Source: Aliamphritea ceti
GTDB taxonomy: Bacteria > Pseudomonadota > Gammaproteobacteria > Pseudomonadales > Balneatricaceae
Reading direction: 5' to 3'
NCBI RefSeq assembly: GCF_024347215.1
Contig: NZ_AP025282.1
Location: forward strand, 2,170,001-2,234,000
DNA length: 64,000 bases
Position numbers and translations under genes: made by a program. Every line of letters begins with the position of its first letter. Position 1 is the stretch's first letter. Positions 8,354 through 17,473 of the stretch are shown here, one piece after another. The notes under the pieces are model-generated. The model did not search any database. It was not told the origin of the DNA and saw only the letters and a program-made list of their open reading frames with translations.

Positions 8354-9097
8354 TTATTTGATCTTACCCGGTAAGGATAGATCACCGGATGCAACGTCAA
8401 AGACATCTACCACACAGAGTAATGGCGCGTGGGCACTTTCGTTAACCCGCAAACCGGAAGTAACACCATCAAAAGCAATGCCTTTCAGGTCCCGTGCATT
8501 TTTAAATGGCACCCTAACCATCACTTGTTCAGCATCAATAACCGGCGAGTAGCCAGGGCTATCAATTAATATTGGTAAACCGGGCCAGGTCAGAGGCAGC
8601 TTGGGTTGAGTGCCTGCAGGAATATCTTTTACCTTTAGTGCACCTTCGCCGCAGGCGTTATCCTGAACCAGTACCACCCAATGGGAGTGCCAGACAGTTC
8701 CGTCATTGCCCAGATTGCCGTCGCCGTTTTCGTCAAACAGTGGTGTATCGTCAAAGTCGGGATGTGACGTTATTGCCATCGCCAGAATCCCCTGACTGGC
8801 TTCGAAGCCAACCACAGAGCTGTCTATTTTTGTTGGCCACACATAGGAAAATACATCGCTGCCTTCAAGCTTACCTGTCGGGGTTGGTATGGTTTGGCCA
8901 GCATTCTGGCTGACGTCCATTTTAAAGGTTAACCAGTTATCACTGGTTTCTACGTTAGCCTGCACAATGTCAAAAGATGCCAGATTAGTATTGCCGGTTT
9001 CAGCTTTAATACCATGGGCATTAGCGGGCAAAGATGAAGCTGTCGCGAGGCATACACTGGCACTTACGCTTAACAGCATTTGCGTTATCGTTTTCAT
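8354..9097 (-). CDS. Secreted protein of unknown function with a Ca-binding-like loop
   Basis: A 247-residue protein with a clear signal peptide (cleavage after SLPANA). I do not recognise the family. Visible features are an acidic DENGDGNLGND loop like an EF-hand/dockerin calcium loop, an adjacent TVWHSHWVVLV segment, and two cysteines, DNACGEG and LLCVVDV, that could form a disulfide. It is probably periplasmic or extracellular. Neighbours are a redoxin downstream and a DUF2024 gene upstream; no functional link is evident. Confidence 0.7.
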   Translation of the reverse strand: MKTITQMLLSVSASVCLATASSLPANAHGIKAETGNTNLASFDIVQANVETSDNWLTFKMDVSQNAGQTIPTPTGKLEGSDVFSYVWPTKIDSSVVGFEASQGILAMAITSHPDFDDTPLFDENGDGNLGNDGTVWHSHWVVLVQDNACGEGALKVKDIPAGTQPKLPLTWPGLPILIDSPGYSPVIDAEQVMVRVPFKNARDLKGIAFDGVTSGLRVNESAHAPLLCVVDVFDVASGDLSLPGKIK

Positions 9098-9143
9098 ATC
9101 AGTCTCTCAGTTTAGATGGTTAGTATTGGCTAGAGGGCATGAC

Positions 9144-9410
9144 TTACACACCGGGGCAGCCCTGCATTTTTAAGATGAAATAACCATTTCTGGTGATTTC
9201 CTGTGCGACCTCAGGATTCGCCATTTCTGAATGACAGAAATTACAACGGGATAGCTTTAGGTCGGTGCTGACAGCACCGATACTGACCAACCATTGCTGG
9301 CCGTACTGGTGCGCCTGTTGCTGGCTGGTACCGGCCGCGACCAGTACGTCGAAGTGCATCAACTGTCCTTCTGCGGACTGGCTGTATGAATCGTAAACGT
9401 CGATTTTCAT
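9144..9410 (-). CDS. DUF2024 family protein
   Basis: An 88-residue protein fitting DUF2024: MKIDVYDSYSQSAEGQLMHFDVLV at the start, the CNFCHSE motif in the middle and GYFILKMQGCPGV at the end. The family has a small mixed alpha/beta fold and no assigned biochemical role. The start overlaps the stop of the DapA-like gene by four bases (ATGA), so the two are translationally coupled in an operon with the class II aldolase. Confidence 0.85.
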   Translation of the reverse strand: MKIDVYDSYSQSAEGQLMHFDVLVAAGTSQQQAHQYGQQWLVSIGAVSTDLKLSRCNFCHSEMANPEVAQEITRNGYFILKMQGCPGV

Positions 9411-10282
9411 AAGCAGGCCATTAGCTGTTCGAGTTGAGTTTGTTCCGTTGGCGTCGTACCACTCAGCGGTTTACGTGGTTGACCAGCGCTAACTCCCTGT
9501 AGTGCTAAGCCGGCTTTAATCGCTTTGGGGATCCCGCCGGCGACAATAAAACTGAGCATAGGCAGCTGCTTATAGAAGTTATCTCTGGCAGCGTTCAGGT
9601 CACCGTTGGATACTTGCTCAAAGAGGTTTTTGGGTTGCTCGCCTAACAGGTTTGGTGCTGCAGTACACCAGCCTGAGGCTCCGGCGCAGAGTGCTTCAAG
9701 TGCCAGTGGGTTGCTGCCGTTGTAGAAGGGAAGTTCACCTGCTGAAAGCTCTGTGAGCTTATGCATGCGTTGGATATCACCGCTGCTTTCTTTAACCATA
9801 GTGACATGAGTGATTTCCCGGAACATTCTTACCATCAGTTCCGGTGACATATCGATGCCGCTGGTGGCCGGGTTGTTGTACACCATAATAGGAATGTTTA
9901 TGGCGTCAGAAATAGCCTGGTAATAAGCAAAAATTTCAACTTCAGTGAGCTTCCAGTACGACACCGGGATGACCATTACTGCGTCTGCCCCGATAGATTC
10001 AGCATATTGCGCTTTGCTGATGGCGTTGACGGTTGTCAGCTCGGAAATTCCAATAATCACGGGTAAGCGATTAGCGACTTTGGTGATGGTGAAGTCTGCT
10101 ACCTGACGCCATTCTTCAGGGCTCAGGTAAGCGCTTTCACCGGTACTGCCTAACGGGGCGATAGCGTCACTGCCGTTGCTGATCAGTTGTTCCAGTGTGT
10201 CACCCAGAACCTCAAAGTTGATTTGCGTTTCATCCTGACTAAACGGGGTAATTGGGTAAGCGATAATTCCGGATAATTTCAT
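9407..10282 (-). CDS. Dihydrodipicolinate synthase-family lyase/aldolase
   Basis: A 291-residue DapA/NanA-superfamily TIM barrel: MKLSGIIAYPITPF at the start, GSTGESAYLS as the carboxylate-binding loop, a YNNPATSGIDMS segment with the catalytic tyrosine, and the Schiff-base lysine in HVTMVKESSGD. True DapA is unlikely given the catabolic neighbours. A 2-keto acid aldolase or dehydratase is more likely. It sits between the class II aldolase gene and DUF2024 and is divergent from a MocR regulator, so this is probably a small substrate-induced catabolic operon. The substrate is unknown. Confidence 0.85.
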   Translation of the reverse strand: MKLSGIIAYPITPFSQDETQINFEVLGDTLEQLISNGSDAIAPLGSTGESAYLSPEEWRQVADFTITKVANRLPVIIGISELTTVNAISKAQYAESIGADAVMVIPVSYWKLTEVEIFAYYQAISDAINIPIMVYNNPATSGIDMSPELMVRMFREITHVTMVKESSGDIQRMHKLTELSAGELPFYNGSNPLALEALCAGASGWCTAAPNLLGEQPKNLFEQVSNGDLNAARDNFYKQLPMLSFIVAGGIPKAIKAGLALQGVSAGQPRKPLSGTTPTEQTQLEQLMACL

Positions 10283-10292
10283 GATGGTCTCC

Positions 10293-11069
10293 TTAAATGC
10301 AGTCTGGGTTAGTTTTCAGTGCTTGCCTGGCGTAATAGGTGAAGTTCACTTTGTTGCGTTTGTCTGTTGATACCCAGTCGTGGGCTTCGTGGGCCAGCGC
10401 TGTAGGCAGGGGCTGAATTTGTCCGGCAGACATAGCTAGTAGCTGTAGCTTGGCAGCCCGTTCGATGAGAATGGCCAGGTTGCAGGCTTCTTCGATAGTG
10501 CGACCAGCAACCAACTGACCGTGATGGGCCAGAAATACAGCGCGCTTATCGGCGAGTATTTTGGAGATAAGAATGCCTTCCTCATTGCCTACAGGTACGC
10601 CGGGCCAGTCGCTCAGAAAGGCGCAGTCGTCATACAGGCTGCAGGTGTCCATTTGCGAAATCATTAGTGGGACTTCAAGCATCGATAAGGCTGCAATGTG
10701 TGTCGGATGGGTGTGAACGATGCAGTTCACTTCAGGATGTTCTTTATAAATCCAGGTGTGAAAGCGGTTGGCAGGATTAGCCATTCCCTGACCATCAATA
10801 GGTTTCAGGTCCTGATCAACTTCAAGAAGATTATCTGCACATATTTCATCAAAACCTAAGCCAAATTGCTGCGTGATGAAGGTGGTTTGCTTATCTGTCC
10901 GGCAGGTGATCTGGCCAGCCAGACCGGCGTCGTGACCTTTGCTGAAAAGGATCCGGCAGGTGAGTGCCAGTTTCTGACGATCGCTGAGCTCCATATCAGG
11001 TATCAGTTTGGTCATGCTGTCCTGGGCAGTCTGCATGAGCATTTGCTTCGTTGCGGTGGCTGTCTTCAT
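10293..11069 (-). CDS. Class II aldolase/adducin family protein
   Basis: A 258-residue member of the class II aldolase/adducin family. The zinc-binding HTHPTHIAALS and the later AHHGQLVAGRT histidine are intact; FSKGHDAGLAGQITCR is the usual N-terminal sugar-binding loop. Such enzymes cleave or epimerise phosphorylated or free short-chain hydroxy acids. It heads an operon with the DapA-like and DUF2024 genes and is divergent from the MocR gene, whose candidate operators lie between them. Confidence 0.87.
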   Translation of the reverse strand: MKTATATKQMLMQTAQDSMTKLIPDMELSDRQKLALTCRILFSKGHDAGLAGQITCRTDKQTTFITQQFGLGFDEICADNLLEVDQDLKPIDGQGMANPANRFHTWIYKEHPEVNCIVHTHPTHIAALSMLEVPLMISQMDTCSLYDDCAFLSDWPGVPVGNEEGILISKILADKRAVFLAHHGQLVAGRTIEEACNLAILIERAAKLQLLAMSAGQIQPLPTALAHEAHDWVSTDKRNKVNFTYYARQALKTNPDCI

Positions 11070-11129
11070 AGGTGGGGTCCTTAAAGTATTGCTTTACTGA
11101 TTGTCTGAACTCACAATAGCTTTTCATCT

Positions 11130-11170
11130 GGACCACTAATAACACCCAGTTTTATTTTTAATGATGGTCC
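11130..11170. promoter_or_regulatory. Candidate MocR operator pair
   Basis: GGACCA at 11130-11135 and its complement TGGTCC at 11165-11170 lie 35 bases apart in the divergent promoter region between the class II aldolase gene and the MocR gene. MocR dimers often bind paired sites of this kind. Function is inferred from position and symmetry only. Confidence 0.4.
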
Positions 11171-11235
11171 TATTGTTTTTTAGGCAGCTTCTTTTGAACT
11201 GTCTGTAAACTGTTTGGTTGTTTATGAGGTGTCGT

Positions 11236-12690
11236 ATGCTGCGTCCCTGGCAAACGCAATTCTGGCTGGAAGAAAGCTCAGGCCAGTCATTTCATGCCAA
11301 GTTGAGTAATCAGCTGATGAAGGATATTCAGACTGGCCGATTAACTTCAGGCATGATGATGCCGGGCTCCAGGGCACTGGCAAAACAGCTGGGAGTGAAC
11401 CGCAAAACGGTGCAGCTGGTATATGAAGAACTGGAGTCTCAGGGCTGGCTGATATCAAAGCCGAGAAGTGGCACTTTCGTAGCGGATGTGCTGCCGGAGC
11501 AGGCATTATCGGCAGAAAATCAGCAATTAGTGCATACAGTTAAAGCGCCCCGTTCGTCATCTGCATTACTTGATAATCTGTATCAGTCGGCGCTGGTAGC
11601 GGAGGACAGACCTGGCCCCAACGATGGCATACCAGATGCCCGTTTGATTCCATATGAACTACTGTCCCGGGCTTATCGCCGGGCACTGGTGCAATCCAGC
11701 CGTGGTGCCTGTATGGGTTATGGTGATCCCCGTGGCAGCATAGAACTACGCCGTTCAATTCAGAATATGCTGACAATGGACCGGTTTATGAATGTCTCCA
11801 CCGAACAGGTCTGTATTGTTCGGGGCAGTCAGATGGGAATTTACCTGGCATCGAGAATACTCAATCCGGACAAGGGCGTTATTGTATTAGAAAAGTTTTG
11901 CTATCCGCCGGCCATGGCAGCATTTGAATCGAACGGTTTTACGGTTGTGCGCTGTGAACTGGATCATCAGGGAATAGATACTGATGCCTTGCAGTCGATT
12001 CTTGAGAAGCATCAGGTAGCGGCTATCTATACAACGCCGCATCATCAATATCCTACAACCGTCAGCATGACAATGGAGCGACGTCTCAAGCTATTGCAGC
12101 TTTCAAAACTGCACAGGTTTGCGATCATCGAAGATGATTATGACCATGAGTTTCATTATGAAGGCCGGCCAATTCCACCACTTTCAAGTTTGCCTGATTC
12201 GGAAAATGTGATTCACATTGGTTCAATGTCTAAGGTTTTTGCGCCGGGACTCAGGCTTGGCTATCTGGTGGCGGATGAGGGGTTTGTCGACCGGGTTGCC
12301 CAGGAAATAATTCTCATCGACCGGCAGGGTAATACCATGACTGAACTGGCGGTTGCTGATCTGATGGCATCCGGTGATGTTAAAAAACATATACGTAAAA
12401 CACGCAAGCTATATCAGTCGCGCCGGGATTTTGCGGCCAGTGAGTTCAAAAGAGTATTTGGCGACAGCATTTCTTTTATCTTGCCTGCCGGAGGAATGGC
12501 GTTATGGGTAAATGTTACAGCGCTAGTGGATGTGAACTCGCTTGATGCTTTTCAGCATCCAGATTCGAGTTTAGGGACTGTATTCAGTTGTGAGCAAACA
12601 GAGCTGACACATATTCGGTTTGGTTTTGGCGCATTAAACGAGCAGGAGATAAGCCTTTCAGTGGAAAAGCTATTTGCAGCATTGCATTAA
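11236..12690 (+). CDS. MocR-type (GntR HTH + aminotransferase I) regulator
   Basis: This 484-residue protein is a winged-helix GntR domain (GMMMPGSRALAKQLGVNRKTVQLVYEELESQGWL) fused to a fold-type I aminotransferase domain. The PLP lysine lies in HIGSMSKVFAPGLRLGY, the aspartate in IIEDDYDHEF, and RFGFG forms the C-terminal substrate loop. It should sense an amino acid or amine through PLP. TTG and ATG codons upstream are in frame, but GAGGT lies five bases before the ATG at 11236, so I use that. It is divergent from the aldolase operon and is its likely regulator. Confidence 0.88.
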   Translation: MLRPWQTQFWLEESSGQSFHAKLSNQLMKDIQTGRLTSGMMMPGSRALAKQLGVNRKTVQLVYEELESQGWLISKPRSGTFVADVLPEQALSAENQQLVHTVKAPRSSSALLDNLYQSALVAEDRPGPNDGIPDARLIPYELLSRAYRRALVQSSRGACMGYGDPRGSIELRRSIQNMLTMDRFMNVSTEQVCIVRGSQMGIYLASRILNPDKGVIVLEKFCYPPAMAAFESNGFTVVRCELDHQGIDTDALQSILEKHQVAAIYTTPHHQYPTTVSMTMERRLKLLQLSKLHRFAIIEDDYDHEFHYEGRPIPPLSSLPDSENVIHIGSMSKVFAPGLRLGYLVADEGFVDRVAQEIILIDRQGNTMTELAVADLMASGDVKKHIRKTRKLYQSRRDFAASEFKRVFGDSISFILPAGGMALWVNVTALVDVNSLDAFQHPDSSLGTVFSCEQTELTHIRFGFGALNEQEISLSVEKLFAALH

Positions 12691-12804
12691 GGCTTCATTG
12701 ATCAGGGCTTAGCCGGTTAAGGCGATGTAGAAGAGTTAGATTAATGACTTTTACGATGTCTGTCAGACACGCTCAGACGAATTCAGGTAAACAAGCTGAA
12801 CAAA

Positions 12805-12840
12805 TATAGCGGGAACCTTCCCAGGTAGATTCCCGCTATA
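12805..12840 (-). terminator. Hairpin downstream of yceI-like gene
   Basis: Eleven-base perfect arms TATAGCGGGAA (12805-12815) and TTCCCGCTATA (12830-12840) enclose a 14-base loop just after the stop of the YceI gene. On the minus strand the hairpin is followed by an A/T stretch without a long T-run. It is a likely terminator for the leftward unit and may also serve the MocR gene. Confidence 0.55.
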
Positions 12841-12846
12841 CACTGA

Positions 12847-13428
12847 TCAGTTACGAACGCCTTCAAGTTCCAGACGCAGCGCAATGTCGTCGCCAATCAT
12901 TGGAGCACCGTACTTCATACCAAAATCACTGCGCTTGATGTTGCCAATAGCAGTAAATCCAGCTACTTGCTTACCATTGAACGGGTGTTCGCCAACATTA
13001 TTTACCGTCAGATCCAGTTCTACCGCCTGAGTAACACCCAGTAAGGTTAGGTCGCCTTTCAGTTTTGCTGTTTCGCCATTAACTTGAGTGATTCCGGTGC
13101 TTTCGAAGGTCATTTCCGGAAATTCCAGAGTGTTAAAGAAGTCTGGAGAACGCAGGTGTTCGTCACGCTTTGCATGGAAGGTATCAATAGAGTCAGTTTT
13201 GATTACGATAGATACATTGGAGTTTTCAATATCATCCGCATCAAAGGTTAGCTTTCCTTCGAGATCGGCGAAACGGCCGGGCATATTGCTAAAGCCCAGG
13301 TGGTTTACATCAAACAGAACGAATGTGTGTGACATATCAATGTCATAGTTAACCGCTTCTGCTTGTGCCAGTGGCGCAGTCATTGCTACGGCCAGTAATG
13401 TTGAGCCGATCAGTTTTTTTAAAATCAT
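12847..13428 (-). CDS. YceI-family periplasmic protein
   Basis: A 193-residue protein with a signal peptide (MILKKLIGSTLLAVAMTAPLAQA) and the YceI lipocalin-like barrel: YDIDMSHTFVLFDVNHLGFSNMPGRF, HLRSPDFFNTLEFPEMTF and IKRSDFGMKYG. Family members bind polyisoprenoid chains such as ubiquinone in the periplasm. The open frame extends 288 bases upstream, but AGAGGA and the signal peptide fix the ATG at 13428. It lies downstream of an unknown membrane protein and near a cytochrome b561 cluster, where YceI genes often occur. Confidence 0.9.
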   Translation of the reverse strand: MILKKLIGSTLLAVAMTAPLAQAEAVNYDIDMSHTFVLFDVNHLGFSNMPGRFADLEGKLTFDADDIENSNVSIVIKTDSIDTFHAKRDEHLRSPDFFNTLEFPEMTFESTGITQVNGETAKLKGDLTLLGVTQAVELDLTVNNVGEHPFNGKQVAGFTAIGNIKRSDFGMKYGAPMIGDDIALRLELEGVRN

Positions 13429-13468
13429 TATATTTTCCTCTGCGGAATATAGTGGGGGGAGGTTAAAT

Positions 13469-14317
13469 TCAGTAAGCCATACCGCTGGGTTCTGCCAGCA
13501 TAACGGCGCTGCTAATCGCCAGCGGTAGCAGCACAACAGCAATGGCAGCCAGACTAATTGCACGGGTAACCGGTCCGTTGAACTGGTTAAGAAAATTAAT
13601 TCGGGTCTGTATCTGGTCAATAAATAACAGGGGTAAAAGCAGTAACAGGGCAATACCGCTGGCTTTGGTGAAGAACAGCGTTTGTGCGAGTAATGCAACC
13701 AGTGAAGTGATGACAACTAACTGAGCGGCGGCGCCAAACCGGAAACGTCGGGTAGGCCAATTAAGTAACAGAAAGCCTCCGATGGCTGCACTCAATGCGA
13801 AAGCTGTTTGTCCCAGTAGAGCTGACGAGCCAATCACCGTAATAACCCCGAGGCCCATACTGACGAATAACAGTTTTAGTGGACCATCGATGTTTTTGTC
13901 TGCTTTAACACATTGCTGCCGGGCAAGAATGGCAGCGCTTATAATTGCGGCGAAATAGCCCCAGCCAATCACATCGATGCTGCCAAAACGTGCACCGAAG
14001 AGCCAGGCAAGTACTGAAACAGGTATAACTGTGGTGATGATGCGGAGTACTTTTTCCTGAGCATTTAATGCGTCTAAAAGTAATCCCGCCAGCCCGGCAA
14101 AAATAATCAGATAAGGTAGTTTTTGTGACGCAGAGCGGGGCATAAATGAGAACCCCTGAATCTGAAAAACTGTCAGAAGCAAACCCACTCCGATAGCGAT
14201 CCCTGCAATTTTTTTGCCAAATTCAGAGCTGAATCCGATCATAGCCGTGACAATAAAACTGATTAATAGCGGTAACAGTGAACTTTGAATCAGAGGATTG
14301 TTTAGTAATGTTTCCAT
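13469..14317 (-). CDS. Polytopic membrane protein of unknown function
   Basis: A 282-residue, very hydrophobic protein with about nine membrane segments and short loops. Examples are LLPLLISFIVTAMIGF, IAGIAIGVGLLLTVF, LPYLIIFAGLAGLLL and GIALLLLLPLLFIDQI. I do not recognise the family. It is upstream of the YceI gene in the same orientation and divergent from the OmpR-type regulator at 14547, so it may belong to the same regulon as the cytochromes. No metal-binding or catalytic motif stands out. Confidence 0.7.
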   Translation of the reverse strand: METLLNNPLIQSSLLPLLISFIVTAMIGFSSEFGKKIAGIAIGVGLLLTVFQIQGFSFMPRSASQKLPYLIIFAGLAGLLLDALNAQEKVLRIITTVIPVSVLAWLFGARFGSIDVIGWGYFAAIISAAILARQQCVKADKNIDGPLKLLFVSMGLGVITVIGSSALLGQTAFALSAAIGGFLLLNWPTRRFRFGAAAQLVVITSLVALLAQTLFFTKASGIALLLLLPLLFIDQIQTRINFLNQFNGPVTRAISLAAIAVVLLPLAISSAVMLAEPSGMAY

Positions 14318-14439
14318 GTCTGATCTCTTAATTTAGGAGCGTGGCGGAAAGTTTTAAGTGCACTTATTTCAGCGGGAAAATGTCACAAGAGTTTTTCAGT
14401 GAAGGGTGATTTTGTCGCAAAAGTTACCAGTCAGATCGA

Positions 14440-14457
14440 TTGATACACTTTGATACA
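14440..14457. promoter_or_regulatory. Direct repeat, candidate OmpR-type operator
   Basis: TTGATACA occurs at 14440-14447 and again at 14450-14457, one helical turn apart, between the divergent membrane-protein gene and the response-regulator gene. Tandem half-sites at 10-11 base spacing are how OmpR/PhoB-family regulators bind. Autoregulation by the gene at 14547 is the simplest reading. Confidence 0.45.
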
Positions 14458-14546
14458 TTTTTTTCGTTGTTGTCTGAGAGTCAGAACCGATATCCTTGAT
14501 GGCTGGTTCTCACTGCTATTTTTATCTCCCTCGGACATATCCGGTT

Positions 14547-15266
14547 ATGCAAAATTCTTCTCATATTCTGGTTGTTGATGATCATAAGGATATTCGTGAT
14601 CTTGTTGCGCGATATCTGACAGAACATGGTTACCGGGTAACAACGGCTAAAGATGGCAAGGCTATGAAGGCCGCTCTCAGTGCGAGTGCCATTGATCTGG
14701 TGATTCTGGATGTCATGATGCCCGGAGAGGATGGCTTGAGCTTATGTCGTAACCTGCGTGAGCAGGGGGCAATGCCAGTTATTATGCTAACGGCAATGGC
14801 AGAACAGACAGATCGTGTTGTGGGTTTGGAAATGGGGGCGGATGATTACCTGACTAAGCCATTTTTCCCCCGTGAACTGTTGGCACGTATCAAGGCTGTT
14901 TTACGACGCACAGCCGCTATGCCGCCTCAGAAAGCAGCACTGACAGAAGATATTGTGTGTTTTGACCGTTGGCAACTGGATGTTTCAAGACGGGAGCTGA
15001 TCGGTGAGGATGGAGTAGCCGTCCCATTAAGTACATCTGAATATAAATTATTGTCTACATTTCTTGCGCATCCTAAACATGTATTGAGCAGGGAACAGTT
15101 ATTAGATCTGACCCAAGGCAGACAGGCTGAAGTGTTTGACCGCAGTATTGATAATCAGGTCAGCCGGCTGCGGCGTAAAATTGAAGAGAATCCTTCTAAA
15201 CCCTGCCTGATCAAAACAGTCTGGGGTGGTGGTTACACCCTTACTGCAGACGTATCCAGACCGTAA
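14547..15266 (+). CDS. OmpR-family response regulator
   Basis: The 239-residue regulator has a receiver domain (acidic VVDDHKD, phospho-acceptor in LVILDVMMPGEDG, switch threonine MLTAM, lysine LTKPF) and a C-terminal winged helix with DRSIDNQVSRLRRKIEENPSKPCLIKTVWGGGY. The open frame extends 51 bases upstream, but receiver domains begin as MQNSSHILVVDD does here, so I choose 14547; the ribosome site is weak. It is 25 bases upstream of its histidine kinase. Its neighbours suggest it controls the cytochrome b/SHP/DHC genes or the YceI unit. Confidence 0.9.
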   Translation: MQNSSHILVVDDHKDIRDLVARYLTEHGYRVTTAKDGKAMKAALSASAIDLVILDVMMPGEDGLSLCRNLREQGAMPVIMLTAMAEQTDRVVGLEMGADDYLTKPFFPRELLARIKAVLRRTAAMPPQKAALTEDIVCFDRWQLDVSRRELIGEDGVAVPLSTSEYKLLSTFLAHPKHVLSREQLLDLTQGRQAEVFDRSIDNQVSRLRRKIEENPSKPCLIKTVWGGGYTLTADVSRP

Positions 15267-15291
15267 ATTAAGCAGCAATGGCCGAGAACTA

Positions 15292-16662
15292 ATGATTGAA
15301 TATCTGAGAAAAAGCTTGCCGGGCCGGGTCATTGGCCTGTTAATTTTAGGCTTCGGATTACTGAATGCGTTGACCGTTTACGTGTTCTATGAGGAACGTG
15401 GACGTGCCGTCAGGCTGAATCAGATGGAAGATCTGGTAACCCGCAGTGCATCCATGGGGCGGTTACTCGATGAAACACCTGTGTATTTGCATCATCAGAT
15501 ACTGACAGCTATATCGACCGACAAATTCCTGTTTTCTATTGACGCCGAGCCAAGTGTCAAACCCGAGGATGCGGCTTCTTTAGAACATCCTTTATACCAG
15601 CAGTTGCTGAACAGTAGCCCGGCAAATAACACTGATAACAGTTTATCTATCAGTCCGCGTTATTACTGGTGTTATAGCTGGATAAAAAATCTGCTCAGTC
15701 TTGATTTAACATTTGGCACCTATGATGGGCGCAGACCGATTGCGATTGTTTCTATTCAGCGTGAAACAGGTAATTGGTTGAATGCTGTGTTGATGCCATC
15801 GAGTTTTTTTCCTGGCTGGATCGCAGCTGTTTTAGTCGCTCTTGCTCTGTTTACATTGTCGGTGGTGATGGTTGTACTTATTGTACGCCGTGTCACTCGC
15901 CCTTTGGCTGTGCTGACAAGTGCAACAGATAAGATTGGCCGTGGAGAATTGGATGCACCTATTCCGGTACAGGGGCCTGAGGATGTCCGCCGTACAACGA
16001 AGGCATTTAATCGTATGCGTGACAGAATTGAGAGGTTTGTACAAAACCGGACGCAGATGCTGGCAGCAATTTCTCATGACCTGCGTACGCCGCTGACTTC
16101 ATTGCGACTGCAGGCTGAATTCGTCACGGACAGCGATACCCGTGAAAAAATCATTAATACCCTGAATGAAATGCAGGAAATGACAGAGGCTACCCTGGCA
16201 TTTACTCAGGAAGATGCTGCCCGGGAGGAAAGCCGAACTATAGATCTGTCGGCACTTGTTGGCAGTTTGTGCGAAGACTTGCAGGATATTGGCCTGGAAA
16301 TCGAGAATGAACCGGCTGAGCGGCTGCCTTATGCTTGCCGGCCGGCTGGGCTCAAACGGGCATTAAATAACCTGATAGAAAATGCCTGTTACTACGGAGG
16401 TAGTGCAAATGTAAGCTTATGGCTACAGGCGGAAGAGGTTGTTATCAGTATTCGTGATAAGGGAACAGGTATTCCAGAAGAAGACTGGGAGCGTGTTTTT
16501 GATCCGTTTGTTCGTTTGGAGTCCTCCCGGTGCCGTAATACCGGTGGTATTGGCTTAGGTATGGCCATTGCCCGTTCTATTGCTCATGCCCATGGCGGTG
16601 AAATTTACCTGCAGAATCTGCAGCCTGACGGTTTTGAAGTACAGATGCGGCTGCCGACCTGA
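15292..16662 (+). CDS. Sensor histidine kinase
   Basis: A 456-residue inner-membrane kinase: TM1 near residues 9-28, a periplasmic loop of about 150 residues, TM2 (GWIAAVLVALALFTLSVVMVVLI), HAMP, HisKA with H-box AAISHDLRTPLTSL and HATPase with N-box NNLIENACYYG, then DKGTGIPEEDW and GIGLGMAIARSI. It phosphorylates the regulator encoded just upstream. I choose the start MIEYLRKSLPGRV rather than an in-frame start inside the regulator gene. The periplasmic loop has no recognisable sensor fold. Confidence 0.9.
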   Translation: MIEYLRKSLPGRVIGLLILGFGLLNALTVYVFYEERGRAVRLNQMEDLVTRSASMGRLLDETPVYLHHQILTAISTDKFLFSIDAEPSVKPEDAASLEHPLYQQLLNSSPANNTDNSLSISPRYYWCYSWIKNLLSLDLTFGTYDGRRPIAIVSIQRETGNWLNAVLMPSSFFPGWIAAVLVALALFTLSVVMVVLIVRRVTRPLAVLTSATDKIGRGELDAPIPVQGPEDVRRTTKAFNRMRDRIERFVQNRTQMLAAISHDLRTPLTSLRLQAEFVTDSDTREKIINTLNEMQEMTEATLAFTQEDAAREESRTIDLSALVGSLCEDLQDIGLEIENEPAERLPYACRPAGLKRALNNLIENACYYGGSANVSLWLQAEEVVISIRDKGTGIPEEDWERVFDPFVRLESSRCRNTGGIGLGMAIARSIAHAHGGEIYLQNLQPDGFEVQMRLPT

Positions 16663-16700
16663 TAATTCTGGTTTTTAAATTTTATAGTGAATGAACATAG

Positions 16701-16721
16701 CCGCTTTTTAGCGGTTTTTTT
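16701..16721 (+). terminator. Intrinsic terminator after histidine kinase gene
   Basis: CCGC (16701-16704) and GCGG (16711-16714) form a short hairpin with a TTTTTA loop followed by T7. It separates the two-component unit from the cytochrome unit. Confidence 0.7.
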
Positions 16722-16783
16722 GCTCTTTCGAAGTTTCTTAAGATTGCCTTAAGTATTGCGTTTTAGTCTGGCAACAGATTGAA

Positions 16784-17413
16784 ATGAACAGGGCAATTTT
16801 CATGCGAGACCTTTCAGCTACACGCGCACACTATACATCTTCAAATGCTCAGCCTGCGGAAGGCGTTAAGGTATGGGATGTGCTTATCCGGATGTTTCAC
16901 TGGTCACTGGTGATTCTGTTTTTTACTGCATACTTATCTGAAGACAGTCAGGAAACTGTGCATTTTTACGCCGGTTACGGCGTTGCTTTTTTAATTGTAT
17001 TCCGTTTGTTATGGGGCTTTATTGGCACCCGTCATGCGCGATTCAGAAACTTTGTTACCTCTTTCTCAGACGTTAAATCTTATCTTAAGAGCTTGTTATC
17101 CCAACGGGCAAAACATTACTCCGGCCACAATCCCGCGGGTGGCTGGATGGTGGTTACTTTACTGTTAACGCTCGGTTTGCTGAGTGTGTCCGGCTTACTG
17201 ATGGCTGCTGGTGAAGGTTCAGGTCCGTTAACTAATTTTTATACCGCAGGTCACTGGTTGTTTGCAGAATCCTGGCTGGAACCTGTTCATGAGTTTTCTG
17301 CAAATTTTATGATTTCACTGATTGTCATTCATGTGGCTGGGGTGGTGGTGAGTTCTGTTTTGCATAAAGAGAATCTTATTAAAGCCATGCTAACCGGTAA
17401 GAAAAAACACTGA
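16784..17413 (+). CDS. Cytochrome b561-family membrane protein
   Basis: A 209-residue diheme-type cytochrome b with four membrane helices: VLIRMFHWSLVILFFTAYL, FYAGYGVAFLIVFRLLWGF, GGWMVVTLLLTLGLLSVSGLL and FMISLIVIHVAGVVVSSVL. The histidines in MFHW, VHFYAGYG, VHEF and VIHV fit heme b ligands. It probably passes electrons from quinol to the periplasmic cytochromes encoded directly downstream. An alternative ATG at 16802 cannot be excluded. The b561-SHP-DHC gene order is known in other proteobacteria, often with a two-component system. Confidence 0.88.
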   Translation: MNRAIFMRDLSATRAHYTSSNAQPAEGVKVWDVLIRMFHWSLVILFFTAYLSEDSQETVHFYAGYGVAFLIVFRLLWGFIGTRHARFRNFVTSFSDVKSYLKSLLSQRAKHYSGHNPAGGWMVVTLLLTLGLLSVSGLLMAAGEGSGPLTNFYTAGHWLFAESWLEPVHEFSANFMISLIVIHVAGVVVSSVLHKENLIKAMLTGKKKH

Positions 17414-17473
17414 ATCTAAGGCTGGCGATAGAACAGCTTTCATAACAGCGGCAGGATTAAAGAGAATTCCATC

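Noticed and set aside
12847..13716. Long 289-residue version of the YceI protein
   Set aside because: The extra 96 N-terminal codons overlap the coding region of the membrane protein at 13469 and lack a ribosome site; the signal peptide starts at 13428.
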